Shown here one piece after another: positions 22,553 through 28,630 of a DNA stretch of 28,630 bases. The stretch's first letter is position 1. Each line of letters opens with the position of its first letter. The notes under the pieces were generated by a model, which worked only from the letters and a program-made list of their open reading frames with translations, searched no databases and had not been told where the DNA came from. A program made the translations under genes and the position numbers. The stretch is from SG8-39 sp041558415 (lineage in GTDB: Bacteria > Pseudomonadota > Gammaproteobacteria > Burkholderiales > SG8-39): positions 1-28,630 of the forward strand of contig JBFFEY010000039.1 in NCBI GenBank assembly GCA_041558415.1, in the 5' to 3' direction.

Positions 22553-23985
22553 GGCTCGATTCCGAGGCTGCGCGCGAATGCCACCAGCGCCGCATCGAAA
22601 CAGCCAAGCGGCGCACGCGCGACGCCCGCGCCCACCTGCCCGACGCCCGGTTCACGGTGTGCAATGCCGGTGTTGATCACCGGCTGCACGCCCGATTCAA
22701 CCACGCGGCGCAGGTCGATGCCCGTCGGCACGCCCTGGAAGTCGAGCGCCGGGATCGTCCAGCGCGGGTTCTTCCCCAGCGTGATGCCGCCCATCGCGTG
22801 CGTGAAGCCGGCCGCGTCGCTCGCCCGCCCCGCGCCGACGAACCCGACCACCGCCGGCGCGCTCGCCATGGCAAAGGCGCCAAGGCCGATGGTCTCCATG
22901 ATCGCCGAATCGCCCATGTCGGGATTGGCGTCGGCTTCGCTGTAGCCCGGGAAGTACAGGCCCTGCGGCATTTCCACCGGCGCGGTGAACCATGCGTCAC
23001 CCATAGCCGAGACGCGCACGCCGAATTCGGTGCCATTGCGGCACATCGCCACCACGAGGCTGCAGGCTTCAATGCCACGCACCGGGTCCATGATGCTCTT
23101 GCCCATCACCATGCCGACGTTGAGAAAGAACTGCTCGTTGCCGGCGATGAAGGCGAGGCTCTTCGACAGCGTCTCGGCGCTGTCGGCAGCGCCCGCCAGG
23201 TGGGACGACAGCGTGCGCAGCGTAAGCGCCGAGCAGGCGACGTTGCGCTGGTGCATCTCGTCGCCCATGGCGAGGCCACGCGCGACCAGCGGCACCAGTT
23301 CGAGGCCGCCGGCGGCCCGCAGGGCCGCGCCCAGCAGCGGGCCGAACACATCGCGCAGCCAGGCCAGTCGCGCGCGCACCTCTGCGTCGTTGGCGCCGAA
23401 GCGCATCACCTTGCCGAGGCCCTCGTTGATCATGCAGTAGGCGCGATTGCCCGCATTGATGCCCTGGCCGCGGTTCTCGACGACCATCACCGGCATCGAG
23501 CGGGTGGTGATGCCGGTCATCGGACCGACGGCATCGAAGCGGTGATTGGGGTGGAAGGTCACGCCCCCCGAGGCCGCGAGTTGCATGGCGGCCTCGAGAT
23601 CGCCTGCCCAGCCTTCGAACACGATGGCGCCGGCCACCGCGCCGCGCATCGGTCCGCACATGCGTTCCCAGTCGATCGGCGGACCGGCGTGCAGCAACAC
23701 GCGCTCGCCGAGTTCCGGGATCACCTTGCCCGCGGGCTGCACGTCGACCAGAACGGGCTCGGCGGCGAGCATGCGGCGCAGGCCTTCGGCGTTGGCGCGG
23801 GCGATCTCGTCCTCGCGCCCACCCAGCCGCGCAAGCAGCTCGCTCGCGGCGCGACGCCCCGGCGCCGGCGGCCGCCAGTCGACATGCACGACGTCGACAT
23901 TGCGCGCCGCAAGCTCGTCGGCGAAGCCGCGCAGGCCGATGTTGACGACGCGCGGCGCGCCGCCGAGCAGAGAATTCGATGACAT
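22549..23985 (-). CDS. allG: DUF1116 family protein, AllG/YlbE-like carbamoyltransferase subunit
   Basis: A 478-residue protein of the YlbE/AllG family. Typical stretches are VVNIGLRGFADEL near the start, VDWRPPA, GGVTFHPNHRFDAVGPMTGI, SMPVMVVENRGQG and EMHQRNVACSALTLR. It is the first gene of a two-gene unit with fdrA, overlapping it by four bases. In E. coli the pair works with AllH to transfer the carbamoyl group. The ATG at 23985 has no clear ribosome site; a perfect TATAAT lies about 50 bases upstream. It diverges from a carbamate kinase 85 bases away, which fits a joint carbamoyl-phosphate pathway. The gene name is by homology; the substrate is unknown. Confidence 0.87.
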   Translation of the reverse strand: MSSNSLLGGAPRVVNIGLRGFADELAARNVDVVHVDWRPPAPGRRAASELLARLGGREDEIARANAEGLRRMLAAEPVLVDVQPAGKVIPELGERVLLHAGPPIDWERMCGPMRGAVAGAIVFEGWAGDLEAAMQLAASGGVTFHPNHRFDAVGPMTGITTRSMPVMVVENRGQGINAGNRAYCMINEGLGKVMRFGANDAEVRARLAWLRDVFGPLLGAALRAAGGLELVPLVARGLAMGDEMHQRNVACSALTLRTLSSHLAGAADSAETLSKSLAFIAGNEQFFLNVGMVMGKSIMDPVRGIEACSLVVAMCRNGTEFGVRVSAMGDAWFTAPVEMPQGLYFPGYSEADANPDMGDSAIMETIGLGAFAMASAPAVVGFVGAGRASDAAGFTHAMGGITLGKNPRWTIPALDFQGVPTGIDLRRVVESGVQPVINTGIAHREPGVGQVGAGVARAPLGCFDAALVAFARSLGIEP

Positions 23986-24036
23986 GGCGAAAACGGAATG
24001 ATGGCGGCGCGTCGCAAAAGGCGCCCGGTCCAGTCG

Positions 24037-24042
24037 ATTATA
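24037..24042 (-). promoter_or_regulatory. predicted -10 element for the allG-fdrA operon
   Basis: A perfect TATAAT on the minus strand lies within the 85-base divergent gap; no convincing -35 sits 16-18 bases upstream. Transcription would begin near 24030, about 45 bases before the allG ATG. A plus-strand TATGAT at 24053-24058 could serve the carbamate kinase, giving a very short leader. A small inverted repeat, ATAGC...GCTAT (24040-24044 and 24051-24055), overlaps both. Confidence 0.4.
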
Positions 24043-24070
24043 GCGGCGCTGCTATGATCGGCCGCAGGCC

Positions 24071-25021
24071 ATGGACACGCCCGAACGCATCGTCGTCGCC
24101 GTCGGCGGTAACGCCACGCACCCGGAAGACATTCGCGGCACGACGTCAGAGCAGGAACAGATCGCTGCGCGCACCGCGCGTTCGCTGCTGCCGCTGGTGC
24201 AGGCGGCGCGCGAGATCGTCATCACACACGGCAATGGCCCGGTGGTCGGCAAGATCATGCTGCGCCAGTACTACGCGCGCGAGCACGTGCCGCCGATGCG
24301 CCTCGACGTCTGCGTCGCGCACAGCCAGGGCGGCATCGGCCACCTGCTGATGCAGGGGCTGGAGGACGAGCTGATGCGCGCGGGCGACGCACGGCGCGTC
24401 GCCTGCGTCATTACGCGCGTCGCGGTGAGCGCCGAGGACGAGGCTTTCCAGCACCCGCGCAAGCCGATCGGGCCTTTTTTCTCTGAGGCAAAGGCGGCCG
24501 AGCTGCGCGCGACGCTCGGCTGGAACATGGTCGAGGACGCAGGTCGCGGCTGGCGTTACGTCGTGCCCTCGCCCAAGCCGCGCGAGATTCTCGATCTCGA
24601 GTTGATCGCCGGGCTCGCGGCGCAGGGCATCGTCGTCATCGCGGCGGGCGGCGGCGGCATCCCGATGGTGCTGCGCCCCGACGGCTCGTATGCCGGCGTG
24701 CCGGCGGTGATCGACAAGGACATGACCTCGGCGCTGCTCGCCAACCGGCTCGGCATCGACACGCTGCTGATCCTCACCGCGGTGCCGAAGGTGCTGATCG
24801 ACTTCCGCACGCCGCGCGAGCGCGCGCTCGACCGCGTCCCGGCGAGCGCGCTCGAGGCGTACCTCAAGGCTGGCCAGTTCGCCGAAGGCAGCATGGCGCC
24901 GAAGGTCGAGGCGGCGCTGAAGTTTCTTGCCGGCGGTGGCCAGCGCGCGATCATCGCCGGCCTGGACGAGGCGCTGCCGGCGATCGAGGGCCGCACGGGT
25001 ACGCATATCGTTCCCGGCTGA
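24071..25021 (+). CDS. arcC: carbamate kinase
   Basis: A 316-residue cytoplasmic enzyme of the amino-acid kinase fold that converts carbamoyl phosphate and ADP to ATP, ammonia and carbon dioxide in the catabolic direction. The motifs are VAVGGNA at 8-15, THGNGPVVG, the GGGGIP turn, VIDKDMTSALLA, the conserved GSMAPKVEAA, and a C-terminal GTHIVPG. The 316 residues fit the family (about 310). It is divergent from the allG-fdrA pair, so this is more likely the AllK-type kinase of a carbamoyltransferase route than part of an arginine deiminase operon; no arcA or arcB is present. The ATG at 24071 has only a weak CAGG upstream. Confidence 0.93.
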   Translation: MDTPERIVVAVGGNATHPEDIRGTTSEQEQIAARTARSLLPLVQAAREIVITHGNGPVVGKIMLRQYYAREHVPPMRLDVCVAHSQGGIGHLLMQGLEDELMRAGDARRVACVITRVAVSAEDEAFQHPRKPIGPFFSEAKAAELRATLGWNMVEDAGRGWRYVVPSPKPREILDLELIAGLAAQGIVVIAAGGGGIPMVLRPDGSYAGVPAVIDKDMTSALLANRLGIDTLLILTAVPKVLIDFRTPRERALDRVPASALEAYLKAGQFAEGSMAPKVEAALKFLAGGGQRAIIAGLDEALPAIEGRTGTHIVPG

Positions 25022-25076
25022 GTGGAAAGGCGGGCCGGGCTCCGGTTAAATTCGCACATCAACCGAGGAGGAAGCC

Positions 25077-25769
25077 ATGGGCAAAATGATCAGCTTCAAG
25101 CGACCGGACGGTCAGAGCGTGAACGGCTATCTTGCCGAGCCCGCGCAGGGCGCGACCGCGCCTGGCATGGTGGTGATTCAGGAGTGGTGGGGCCTGAACG
25201 ACCAGATCAAGGGCGTCGCCGACAAGCTGGCGGCAGCCGGCTACCGCGCCCTGGTACCAGACCTTTACCGCGGCAAGGTGGCGCTCGAGGCGAACGAGGC
25301 CGAGCACCTGATGACCAACCTCAGCTTTGGCGACGCGGCCGGCCAGGACGTGCGCGGCGCGGTGCAGCACCTCAAGGCGAGCGGCAGCCAGAAGGTCGGC
25401 GTCACCGGTTTCTGCATGGGCGGCGCGCTGACCCTGCTTGCTGCAGTCAACGTGCCGGAAGCCGACGCCGGCGTCGTCTGGTACGGCTACCCGCCGCTCG
25501 AGTACGTCGATGCCTCGAAGATCAAGGCGCCGCTGCTCGCGCACTGGGCTACCGATGACGCGGCGTTCCCGATCGCCAAGGTCGACGAGCTGGAGAAGAT
25601 GCTGGGCGGCGCGAAGGTGAACTTCGAATTCCACCGCTACAACGCCAAGCATGCCTTCGCCAACGAGACCGCCGACTCGAAGAACCTGCCGATCCTGAAG
25701 TACGACCCCAAGGCCGCCGAGATCGCCTGGGGCCGGACGATGGCGTTTCTCGGCAAGCAGCTGCGCTGA
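25077..25769 (+). CDS. dienelactone hydrolase family protein
   Basis: A 230-residue alpha/beta-hydrolase with the cysteine nucleophile of the family. The triad is C113 (GFCMGG), D161 (ATDDAAF) and H192 (KHAFAN), with the same spacing as Pseudomonas dienelactone hydrolase. E36 in QEWWG is the residue that primes the cysteine. It has no signal peptide. The ATG follows GGAGGAA at an ideal distance. It is 55 bases after carbamate kinase on the same strand and may be cotranscribed. Related proteins cleave lactones or esters; no chlorocatechol genes are present, so the natural substrate is unknown. Confidence 0.92.
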   Translation: MGKMISFKRPDGQSVNGYLAEPAQGATAPGMVVIQEWWGLNDQIKGVADKLAAAGYRALVPDLYRGKVALEANEAEHLMTNLSFGDAAGQDVRGAVQHLKASGSQKVGVTGFCMGGALTLLAAVNVPEADAGVVWYGYPPLEYVDASKIKAPLLAHWATDDAAFPIAKVDELEKMLGGAKVNFEFHRYNAKHAFANETADSKNLPILKYDPKAAEIAWGRTMAFLGKQLR

Positions 25770-25778
25770 GCGCGCGCC

Positions 25779-26309
25779 TCAGCACCGCGCGCCGCACAGG
25801 ATCGTGGCGCTCTCCGCCACCGCCTTGCGCGCGCGCGCCGCGAGCTCGTCTGCGCTCGCGCTGCTGATCGGATGGTCGATGACGACGAAGCGGGTGCCCT
25901 CGGCACCCAGCGCGCGCGCCATGAGCTCGGCCGCGCTGACGAAGTTCGATGTCATGATGCCGACCGAAGGGAGCCCCAGCCGCTCACCGATGATGGCGTC
26001 GTGCAAACTGCACGACGAGCAGCTGCCTCAGTCGCCGACGCCGGCGATCAGCGCCTGCCAGCGCTCCGCCTCGTTCAGAAGCTCCGGCTCGGCCGGCGCG
26101 CTGTAGTTCGCCTTGGTGAGGCGAACGACCTTGGCGACGCCGTAACCGTCGCGCAGCGTGCGCTCGACGGCGTCGAAGAACGGCTTCGTGCCCTTCTTGC
26201 CGTTCGAGATGATGCCTACCGTCGCGCCCTCGAGGCTCGCGAGCCGTTTTGCCGGCGCGAAGGCGCGCGCATCGTTTTCGTGGCTCGGATCGAGAACTTC
26301 GATGCGCAT
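25779..26309 (-). CDS. UGSC-family selenoprotein, with in-frame UGA read as selenocysteine
   Basis: Two adjacent frames, 26309-26031 and 26027-25779, lie in the same phase, separated only by a TGA at 26028-26030. Reading it as selenocysteine (U94) gives one 176-residue protein with V-G-D-U-G-S-C-S-S-C-S-L-H-D at 91-104. That is the motif that names the UGSC (seleno)protein family, whose cysteine relatives have D-C-G-S-C at this place. Directly downstream is a hairpin of bacterial SECIS type. The ATG at 26309 has a strong GGAGG. The N-terminal half (LASLEGATVGIISNGKKGTKPFFDAV) and the C-terminal half (GLPSVGIMTSNFVSAAELMARALG) both look folded and continue across the site, so this is not a decayed gene. 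It lies 16 bases after a conserved unknown gene. Likely a thiol/selenol redox or metal-binding enzyme; its activity is unknown. The final stop is also TGA. Confidence 0.88.
25997..26030 (-). promoter_or_regulatory. bacterial SECIS-like hairpin directing selenocysteine insertion
   Basis: Counting the U of the UGA (26030) as 1, bases 14-22 (CGTCGTGCA) and 26-34 (TGCACGACG) form a perfect 9-bp stem closed by loop GTT at 23-25. G23 and U24 in the loop are at the same positions as the SelB-contacting G23 and U24 of E. coli fdhF, and bases 26-30 (UGCAC) are also identical to fdhF. The hairpin lies in coding sequence, as usual in bacteria. Structure seen; function inferred. Confidence 0.8.
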
Positions 26310-26325
26310 GCCGCCCTCCTCTCGC

Positions 26326-27402
26326 TCAGCGCTCGCAATCGACGCAGGCGCCGATCGCCATGGTGACCGCCCGACTCTTGTTGCCGTACCAGGGCGGGAT
26401 CACCACACCAAAGCCGCCGGCGGGCCCGCCCGCCGCGATCACCAGCACGTCATCCTCTTGCGTGAACGCCGCGTACTCGCGCTCGCCACGCTCACCGACC
26501 ACCGCGCCCTTGCCGCACTCGGCCCATTCGCTGCGCCGGATGCGCGCATTTTTCGCGACATAGCGACGAACGTCCGCCTTCGACCAGCCAGCACGTTCGA
26601 AATGCGCACGCAGCTGCGGCGGCACGACGAGCGCGTAGTTGCCGGGCCAGATCGAGTAATGGCGCATGTTGGCGCGGATCTCGGCGACGAAGGTGTCGAG
26701 GATCTCCTCGGGCTGGGTGGTCCACTCGTTCATGATCTGCCGCGGCGCGCCGGCCGCGAGCACCGTCACCGCCGAGGCCTGCGGCGGGATGCCACGCTCC
26801 TCGGCAAGCGGCCGCCACGGCGAGTGCTCCTCGTCCTCGGCGACGCAGTAGCTGATCTTGCCCGGGTGGCCAAACGTCGAACGGTCGACATCGCCGGGTC
26901 GCGCATCAAGCAGGTTATAGAGTGCGAGGCGGATCGCACGGCCGATGACGGTGGTTGCGCGGTCGCTCGGGCCGAGCGCGTTGAACGTGCCGCGCATGCC
27001 GAGCTCCTGGCGGATCGGCCCGTTCACCACGATGAGGATCGCGCAGCCGCCGGTGCTTGCGGTGGCGCCGTGCAGCAGGAACGGTTCCTGCAACATCGCG
27101 GTGAACGCCGTCACGACCACCGGGAAGTGCATCGGCAAACAGCCCGCCATCACCGCATTCACCGCCAGCTTCTCCGCCGTGATCGCGCGCTGGCGCACGG
27201 GCTCGACACCGATCAGCTGGTCGGGTGGCATCAGCACCCACTCGAGGCAGGCCGCCACCGCCTGCGGCGTCGGCGGCACCACGGGCAGGCCATCGGTCCA
27301 GCCGCGGCTGTGGAAGAACTCCTGTGCCGCCATGACGTCATCAAGCGTATAGCGCTTCGAGTGCAGCGCCGCTTTCGGCTTCGCTTCGGGAATGCCCGCC
27401 AT
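26326..27402 (-). CDS. conserved protein of unknown function, partner of UGSC selenoprotein
   Basis: A 358-residue soluble protein with no signal peptide. Its well-formed motifs are FFHSRGWTDGLPVVPPTP near 29-46, AVMAGCLPMHFPVVVTAF, ASTGGCAILIVVNGPI, TTVIGRAIRLAL and STFGHPGKISYCVAEDEEHSPWRPL. It ends in GACVDCER, a CxxC just before the stop. I believe the family occurs beside UGSC genes in other bacteria, from memory. It is 16 bases upstream of the selenoprotein on the same strand, so the pair forms one operon. Conserved glycines, cysteines and the acidic/histidine cluster suggest an enzyme, but I know no activity. The ATG at 27402 has a weak ribosome site; an upstream inverted repeat may control it. 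Confidence 0.82.
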   Translation of the reverse strand: MAGIPEAKPKAALHSKRYTLDDVMAAQEFFHSRGWTDGLPVVPPTPQAVAACLEWVLMPPDQLIGVEPVRQRAITAEKLAVNAVMAGCLPMHFPVVVTAFTAMLQEPFLLHGATASTGGCAILIVVNGPIRQELGMRGTFNALGPSDRATTVIGRAIRLALYNLLDARPGDVDRSTFGHPGKISYCVAEDEEHSPWRPLAEERGIPPQASAVTVLAAGAPRQIMNEWTTQPEEILDTFVAEIRANMRHYSIWPGNYALVVPPQLRAHFERAGWSKADVRRYVAKNARIRRSEWAECGKGAVVGERGEREYAAFTQEDDVLVIAAGGPAGGFGVVIPPWYGNKSRAVTMAIGACVDCER

Positions 27403-27433
27403 AGTGGATCGATGTCTCGCTGGGAATCACCGA

Positions 27434-27457
27434 GTTGCGCGTCAGAACTGACGCAAC
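27434..27457. promoter_or_regulatory. imperfect inverted repeat upstream of the UGSC operon
   Basis: GTTG-CG-CGTCAG, then AA, then CTGACG-CAAC: a 6-bp perfect inner stem, a two-base bulge and a 4-bp outer stem. It lies 31 bases before the start of the 358-residue protein gene, where an operator or leader hairpin could act. Only the symmetry is seen. Confidence 0.35.
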
Positions 27458-27500
27458 GTTACCTGATCGCGCAGCGCCCGGCGAGACCACGCACAGGCAC

Positions 27501-27522
27501 AAAAAAACCCGCGCGCGGCGGG
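27501..27522 (-). terminator. rho-independent terminator after tRNA-Glu
   Basis: On the minus strand CCCGC (27522-27518), a five-base CGCGC loop and GCGGG (27512-27508) are followed by seven T (27507-27501). It begins 11 bases after the encoded CCA end of tRNA-Glu and would end the two-tRNA transcript. Confidence 0.85.
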
Positions 27523-27533
27523 CTTCTTCAGGC

Positions 27534-27609
27534 TGGCGACCCCACGGGGATTCGAACCCCGGTTACCGCCGTGAAAGGGCGATGTCCTAGGCCTCTAGAC
27601 GATGGGGTC
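27534..27609 (-). tRNA. tRNA-Glu (anticodon TTC)
   Basis: A 76-base cloverleaf with the CCA end encoded (27534-27536). The acceptor stem GACCCCA pairs with TGGGGTC. The anticodon arm CCGCC-CTTTCAC-GGCGG carries TTC, the T arm has GGTTCGAATCC, and the sequence is very near E. coli tRNA-Glu. It follows tRNA-Ala by 27 bases on the same transcript and lies downstream of gltX, whose enzyme charges it. Confidence 0.97.
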
Positions 27610-27636
27610 TTCCGACGACCGATGCTGCAAACCTGC

Positions 27637-27712
<76 letters not shown>

Positions 27713-27726
27713 AGACAAGACCGCGG

Positions 27727-27756
27727 ATTATAGGGGAAACCGGCCGGCCCGGGCAA
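27727..27756 (-). promoter_or_regulatory. predicted promoter of the tRNA-Ala/tRNA-Glu unit
   Basis: Minus-strand TTGCCC (27756-27751) and a perfect TATAAT (27732-27727) are 18 bases apart. Transcription would begin near 27720, eight bases before tRNA-Ala. The bases after the -10 (CCGCGG) are G+C-rich, a discriminator type linked to stringent control of stable RNA genes. Confidence 0.68.
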
Positions 27757-27767
27757 TTTCGCCGCGC

Positions 27768-28190
27768 CTAGGAGCGGCAGGGGCCAAGTCGCCGTCCGCG
27801 CGTGCGCGTACTGAGCTCGAACTTCTTTCCGTCCTGCATGCCGCGCATCTGCATCTCGCTGTCGAGCATGCCCTCGTTGAAGCGGGCGCGCCCCTTGCCC
27901 TCGAGGCCCTGCGACGGACAGGCCATCTGCCAGGTCGCACCGCGCGCATCGCGCTCGCCGGGGGTCAGCGTGCAGTCGCTCCCCGGCGGGGTTCCCCCCA
28001 TCCAGCGGGAGGGATCGGCCAGATCCTCGGCCTTGATGCAATGCTTCACCGTCATGGTCTGCGGCTGCGGCATCATCGGCGAAGACACGGTCGTGGTCAG
28101 CTCCCATTCACCCGGCTCCATGCCCTGTTGCTGCGCGGCGGCGCCGGTGCCCGCCGCGACGAGCAGCGCGAAAACGAGCGGTCGGTTCAT
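27768..28190 (-). CDS. DUF3617 domain-containing secreted protein
   Basis: A 140-residue protein with a signal peptide (MNRPLVFALLVAAGTGAAAQ, cleavage likely after AAA). The mature part matches the DUF3617 pattern: PGEWELTTTVSSPM, then TMTVKHCIKAED, GSDCTLT, ATWQMACP, GRARFNEGMLDSEM, and a terminal LGPC. Four cysteines at even spacing could form two disulfides in the periplasm. It begins 14 bases after the gltX stop with GGGAG ahead of the ATG, so it is probably cotranscribed with gltX. Function unknown. Confidence 0.87.
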   Translation of the reverse strand: MNRPLVFALLVAAGTGAAAQQQGMEPGEWELTTTVSSPMMPQPQTMTVKHCIKAEDLADPSRWMGGTPPGSDCTLTPGERDARGATWQMACPSQGLEGKGRARFNEGMLDSEMQMRGMQDGKKFELSTRTRGRRLGPCRS

Positions 28191-28204
28191 GCAGTGAACT
28201 CCCT

Positions 28205-28630
28205 TCAGTCGGTGTCGAGATGGTGTGAAAGCCGCGCCAGCACGATCTCGCGCCCGAGCAGCGCGAGCACCGCGTCGACCGACGGCGTCTGCGTGCGGCC
28301 GGTGACCAGCACGCGCAGCGGCATCGCGAGCTGCGGCATCTTCAGCCCGCTCGCCGAGAGCGCCGCCTTGAGCGCGCCGCCAATCGCGTTCTTGTCCCAG
28401 CTCGAGAGCTCGGCCAGGCGCGCCTGCAGCGTGCGCAGCGCCGGGCGCGCGGCCTCGCTGAGGTGTTCTTCGAGCAGCCCCGGCGGCGGATGCGGCTCGA
28501 GATAGAACAGCGTCGCCGCCTCGGCGAGATGCAGAATCGAGGTCGCGCGATCCTTGAGCAGCGCGACCACCGATGCCAGCGCCGGGCCATGCTCCGGCAT
28601 CGCGCCCAGCCGGCGCAGCTCGGGCTCGAC
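28205..28630 (-). CDS. gltX: glutamyl-tRNA synthetase, C-terminal part (cut by window edge)
   Basis: The last 141 codons of an open frame that runs off the right edge. The conserved C-terminal anticodon-binding part is visible: MPQLAMPLRVLVTGRTQTPSVDAVLALLG followed by LARL, together with KNAIGGALKAAL. The catalytic HIGH and KMSKS motifs lie outside the window. The enzyme charges tRNA-Glu, which is encoded about 600 bases downstream on the same strand. The identification rests on the C-terminal signature only. Confidence 0.88.
   Translation of the reverse strand, partial: VEPELRRLGAMPEHGPALASVVALLKDRATSILHLAEAATLFYLEPHPPPGLLEEHLSEAARPALRTLQARLAELSSWDKNAIGGALKAALSASGLKMPQLAMPLRVLVTGRTQTPSVDAVLALLGREIVLARLSHHLDTD

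Noticed and set aside
24071..25021. Carbamate kinase as part of an arginine deiminase pathway
   Set aside because: No arcA, arcB or arcD is in the window; the divergent allG-fdrA pair explains the kinase better.
25770..25785. TGAG/CTCA dyad between the convergent dienelactone-hydrolase and UGSC genes
   Set aside because: Four-base arms and no T run; it is formed largely by the two stop codons.
26028..26030. The TGA as a nonsense mutation making a pseudogene
   Set aside because: The same frame continues with folded-looking sequence on both sides, the codon is at the family's U/C position, and a SECIS-type hairpin follows. Decay would not produce all three.

Overview
The window is G+C-rich bacterial chromosome (upper 60s % by eye) with short intergenic gaps, overlapping start/stop codons and many GTG starts. 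The gene set suggests a betaproteobacterium: a cold-shock/infA pair, divergent pxpA and pxpBC, a gltX-tRNA block, and a KorABC-like oxidoreductase of the kind known from Azoarcus/Thauera. This placement is inference; there is no rRNA. I see no phage, IS element or CRISPR. Nearly every base lies in or next to a gene; the longest gaps (13266-13523 and 13869-14143, each under 300 bases) show nothing convincing.

Layout. (1) 29-5634, minus: a tight four-gene operon running from an FAD/Fe-S NAD(P)H-type subunit (KorC-like) through a class II aldolase to the alpha and beta subunits of a 2-oxoacid:acceptor oxidoreductase. (2) 5834-6790, plus: transaldolase. (3) 6797-12132, minus: pxpB-pxpC, a small membrane protein, a P-type cation ATPase and a secreted protein, divergent from pxpA (12264-13034) across a region with a perfect inverted repeat. 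(4) 13041-16766: small unknown genes, csp-infA, an MBL-fold hydrolase, a membrane-anchored protein with a mirror-symmetric cysteine array, and an SDR dehydrogenase. (5) 16855-20451: a histidinol-dehydrogenase-family enzyme divergent from the SDR, a membrane-tethered Mrr-like nuclease, small unknown genes and a Rid-family protein. (6) 20568-25769: a DUF2919-like membrane protein, FdrA and DUF1116/AllG proteins divergent from a carbamate kinase, and a dienelactone-hydrolase-family protein. (7) 25779-27402, minus: a two-gene operon of a conserved unknown protein and a UGSC-family selenoprotein. (8) 27501-28630, minus: the end of gltX, a DUF3617 protein, tRNA-Ala, tRNA-Glu and a terminator.

The most striking item is the gene at 25779-26309. 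A conventional caller would break it at an in-frame TGA (26028-26030), but the TGA lies in the context V-G-D-[TGA]-G-S-C, the motif that names the UGSC (seleno)protein family. It is followed at once by a perfect 9-bp hairpin with G and U in the apical loop at positions 23 and 24 from the UGA, as in the E. coli fdhF SECIS element. I read it as one 176-residue selenoprotein, with its conserved partner encoded 16 bases upstream.

Second in interest is the FdrA + DUF1116 + carbamate kinase set, which matches the oxamate carbamoyltransferase system except that no DUF2877 (AllH) gene is visible. It would make carbamoyl phosphate from a carbamoylated substrate and harvest ATP from it. The KorABC-like operon would pass electrons between a 2-oxoacid, ferredoxin and NAD(P). 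PxpABC would return 5-oxoproline to glutamate at the cost of ATP.
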